A stretch of 64,000 nucleotides of DNA, from positions 3,501,042 to 3,565,041 of the forward strand of contig JAVDOI010000007.1 in assembly GCA_032191485.1 (NCBI GenBank). Direction: 5' to 3'. The first letter of the stretch is position 1. Every line of letters starts with the position of its first letter. Origin of the DNA: Leptoclinus maculatus (taxonomy: Eukaryota; Chordata; Actinopteri; Perciformes; Stichaeidae). Positions 61,219-64,000 of the stretch are shown in pieces. Made by a program: the position numbers and the translations under genes. The notes under the pieces are model-generated. The model saw nothing but the letters and a program-made list of their open reading frames with translations, was not told the DNA's origin and did no database searches.

Positions 61219-64000
61219 GGGTGCCCTGAAGACTCGAGAGGGGGGTGTCAGCTGGTAGTATCATGGCCGGAGGAAGATCCAACAATAGAGGTAAAAATAA
61301 ATGATCGTCCAGTGAAAGTGATGGCGGACAGCGGAGCTGCTTTTACCTGTATTCGGCCTGAAGATGCTATACATCTCCCCATGTCTGATCAATTGATTCG
61401 GACAATCGGGTTTGAGGGAGTGAAACAGCTAATTCCTCTCACTAAACCAATCGAGCTCAGATATAAAAAGAAGACGATTACGTTACCCATATTGGTATCA
61501 GAGCATACACCTATTGCACTTTTGGGAAGAGATGCTATGTGTAAATTGGGGTGTACAATAGCGTGTAAACCAGACGGCTGTCAGGTTGTAATGCCAAATG
61601 AGAGTGTTCACCAATCATTGATGACAACAGAGACTGAAGCTTCTACAGTATGTTGGATCGGAAATCTTAATGAAGATTTTTTTGAGCCAGTTAAGTTGTG
61701 GGAAAAGTTTATCATCATAAATATGCCTGACGCGAAGCTTCCAGAGTATCCTCTCCACTGTACGCTCAAGTATTTCAATAAAGATGCTCAAACATATGCA
61801 GAAGAATGGTTGAGTCAACAATCAAAACAAGTTCAACTAAATTCAGGCTGTATAATTTTGGGATCACAAGGAGCAGCTATGAAGATACACAGAAGTGACT
61901 ATTTGGACAAAGAGTTTGACATCGAGAAGAGTGTACCACATGTAACCTTGTGGGTGCGTGAAGAACATACGCAGAAGCAAGTAGGAGAAATGATGGCGGA
62001 GGCAGAAGAAGCTGTTTTTGCACCTGTAACAGAGAATCTGGCCATCTGGAAGAGTGAGGATCAGAGGTTCATTAAGATCATGATCTCTGCTCAAGGACAA
62101 GGACAGCCACAAACTGTGCGAATGACACATGAATCAATCTGCAGTGCTAAGATGGATTCAGACTCATTGAAAGAAGAAATGCTACAACAAGTTCCAGAAG
62201 GTTTGTGGGCTCGGCACAGTAATGATATTGGACTTGTGAAGTCAGCTCAACCAGTAAGAGTTGAACTTCGACCAGGAGTCAAACCACCTTGGAGGAACCA
62301 GTATCCACTGAGTGAAGAGGCAACCCGAGGAATTGAACCACAGATTGAAGGACTTTTCAAGGCAGGTGTGTTAAGGATAACACAGAATCCCCAGAGCAAC
62401 ACGCCTTTGTTGCCGATAAAGAAGCCAGATAATTCATATCGCCTGACACATGATTTAAGAGCGGTCAATGACGTGGTGGTTGATTTTCCAGCAGAAGTAC
62501 CGGACCCACATACTTTGTTGGCCCAACTTCCGCCACATGCGTCACATTTCACAGTGTTAGATTTATGTGGTGCGTTTTTCAGTGTTCCACTTAGTAGGGA
62601 AAGCCAAAGCTTATTTGGGTTCACGTACAAGGGACAATCTTATGAGTATGAGAGACTGCCACAAGGGTTCAAACATAGTCCTCACATTTTCAATAAAGTA
62701 GTGAAAGACGATTTGGAGGGGATAGAGCAGGTAATAAAAAGCAATGTAATTCAATACGTGGACGACATCATCATTTGTTCACCAGATGAGGAGACATGTC
62801 ATAAAGACTCAATTAAATTGCTACAAATACTGGCAGAGAAGGGGCACAAGGCCTCTCTGAAGAAGCTGCAGTATTGCCAGGAGAAGGTGACTTATTTGGG
62901 TCAAACAATAACGAAGGGACACAGAAGCATCTCTGAGAGTCACGTGGAGGCTATTCGCAAGGCTCCAAAACCCAGAACAGTCCGAGAGATGATGACATTC
63001 CTTGGAATTGCGGGATATTCCTCAGCATGGGTTGAGGATTATGCTAGCTTGACGGGGCCTTTGAGAGCTATGATAAAAGAGACTGGGAATGCTAAGCTAC
63101 ACTGTAATCTGTCCTGGACACACGATGGCCTTTTGGCATTTGAAGCAACAAAAAAGAGGTTGCAAGAGGCTCCGGCGCTAGCAATTCCAGACTACTCTAA
63201 GAATTTTGTGTTATATGTATCTACTTCTATTGGGGGTAGACATGCATGTGCAGTTCTTTGTCAACCAACGGGTACGGGGACGAGTCCTCAACCTATTTCG
63301 TATTACTCCACGGCTTATTCAGAAGTGGAACTAGGGTTACCACTGTGTTACAGAGCTATGGTGGGAGTTTCTCTAATGTACAATAAAGCATCATCTGTGA
63401 CAATGGGATATCCAGTGACAATTCTCACACATCATAGTCTCAGAAATCTTTTGAATTATGGTAAGAACAACTTGACTATGTCTAGGCTCAGAGACTATCA
63501 TAGGCTCTTAGAGCAGGAAGATGTTACCCTAGCAAGGTGTGTTACGGTAAATCCGGCAGAAAATTTGCCAACTCCGGAAGACGGTGAGCCACACGATTGT
63601 GTTCAAGAAGCAGAGAAATACTCTAGACTTAGATCAGATTTACAAGCTCTACCATTGCATGAGGTGGACTTGGAGTATTGGACGGATGGGTCATGTTATC
63701 GTGTGGGCGATAAATTAAGTGCTGGCTATGCAGTAGTAAAAGCCCAAGGAACTGGATTTGTAGTTGAGAAGGCTGAAGGGATACCACAGCCTGCATCTGC
63801 ACAACTTGCTGAGCTAGTGGGGCTAACTGAAGCATGTTTGTTGGCAGAAGGGAAGCGAGTGACGATATATACCGACTCTGCATATGCACATAATGTGTGC
63901 CATTTGTTTGGAGCGGTGTGGAAGAACCGAGGGTTTAAGAAAACGGATGGTTCACCGATACAGCATCACGCTCAGATCATGAAATTGTTGCATGCTATGA
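61219..64000 (+). CDS. pol: Retroviral Pro-Pol with an extra 2H-phosphoesterase-like region, 3' end outside the window
   Basis: Continues gag's frame directly after UAG (next bases GGGTGCC), as expected for amber read-through, and is open to 64000. Protease: catalytic DSGA (61327-61338) and the flap-side partner LLGRDAM (near 61520). An extra region of about 200 residues (about 61620-62200) with HCTL (61756-61767) and HVTL (61939-61950) follows. Reverse transcriptase: DLRAVND (near 62452), VLDL (62554-62565), LPQGF (62656-62670) and YVDD (62755-62766). The connection domain follows. RNase H has D at 63685 (YWTDGS), E at 63811 and D at 63874 (YTDSAYA), so its visible D-E-D residues are present. 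Integrase should follow beyond the edge. No stop or frameshift is seen in 927 codons. Confidence 0.92.
61650..62130 (+). other. Candidate 2H phosphoesterase domain inside Pol
   Basis: Between protease and reverse transcriptase. The order is hydrophobic strand (KFIIINMP), PLHCTLKYF, a predicted helix (EEWLSQQ), SGCIILGS, then SVPHVTLWV and another helix. Two H-x-T-hydrophobic motifs, 61 residues apart and each at the end of a strand, are the signature of LigT/2H phosphoesterases. Members act on 2',5'- or 2',3'-cyclic phosphodiester bonds. This is motif-level evidence only; no known retroviral Pol domain that I can name fits this place. Confidence 0.6.

Larger units (their letters stand above)
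56041..64000 (+). mobile_element. Endogenous retrovirus (gamma/epsilon-like), 5' LTR through RNase H, cut by the window edge
   Basis: In order: putative 5' LTR (56041-56365), primer-binding site (56368), leader, gag (58861-61218), and pro-pol open in the same frame to 64000. The 3' part (integrase, env if present, 3' LTR) is outside. Reverse transcriptase with LPQGF and YVDD, plus a gag and pol in one frame separated by an amber codon, is the organisation of gamma-like retroviruses. The absence of any stop in about 5.1 kb of coding sequence other than that amber suggests a recent insertion. It lies in a prmt7 intron in antisense orientation, the orientation usually tolerated. Confidence 0.88.

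Overview
The window is vertebrate nuclear DNA, most likely from a teleost fish (a percomorph would fit). Genes are split into short GT-AG exons, introns are full of (CA)n/(TG)n arrays, and the interspersed repeats (hAT, Tc1, L2-like LINE, TTAA-ended MITE) are of teleost type. I recovered the genes by joining exons by eye. Four of them reconstruct to full length with every splice phase consistent.

Layout, left to right: (1) 583-22000, minus strand: the 5' part of wwp2 (NEDD4-family HECT ubiquitin ligase). It holds the N-terminal C2 domain and linker, and the WW and HECT domains lie beyond the left edge. Its large introns carry the longest microsatellites, a 1.24-kb two-unit minisatellite and hAT elements. 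(2) 22.1-25.3 kb: intergenic, with a decayed LINE. (3) 25655-36360, minus: an 18-exon, 487-codon, intact DGAT1 homologue in which the MBOAT catalytic histidine is replaced by phenylalanine. (4) 38123-41898, minus: polr2c, complete. (5) 42637-49290, minus: coq9, complete. (6) 50246-53691, plus: ciapin1, complete, divergently paired with coq9. The ciapin1-coq9-polr2c block is also linked in human (16q21). (7) 54416-55781, minus: the last three exons of prmt7. (8) 56041-64000, plus: an endogenous retrovirus lying antisense in a prmt7 intron. It has a 5' LTR, a primer-binding site, a 2.5-kb leader, an intact gag, and a pol open to the window edge that follows gag in the same frame after one amber codon.

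Two observations stand out. First, the retroviral Pol has about 200 extra residues between protease and reverse transcriptase. This stretch carries two H-x-T-L motifs 61 residues apart, arranged as in 2H phosphoesterases, a fold that other RNA viruses use against 2',5'-linked nucleotide signalling. Second, the DGAT1-like gene looks like a maintained pseudoenzyme. The Gag also carries five perfect tandem copies of a 69-bp unit, each with a PPPY late-domain motif, the ligand class bound by WW-domain ligases such as WWP2.

The housekeeping genes are unrelated in pathway: RNA polymerase II assembly (polr2c), ubiquinone synthesis (coq9), cytosolic Fe-S assembly (ciapin1), arginine methylation (prmt7) and ubiquitination (wwp2). 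Apart from the ciapin1/coq9 divergent promoter region, nothing suggests co-regulation.
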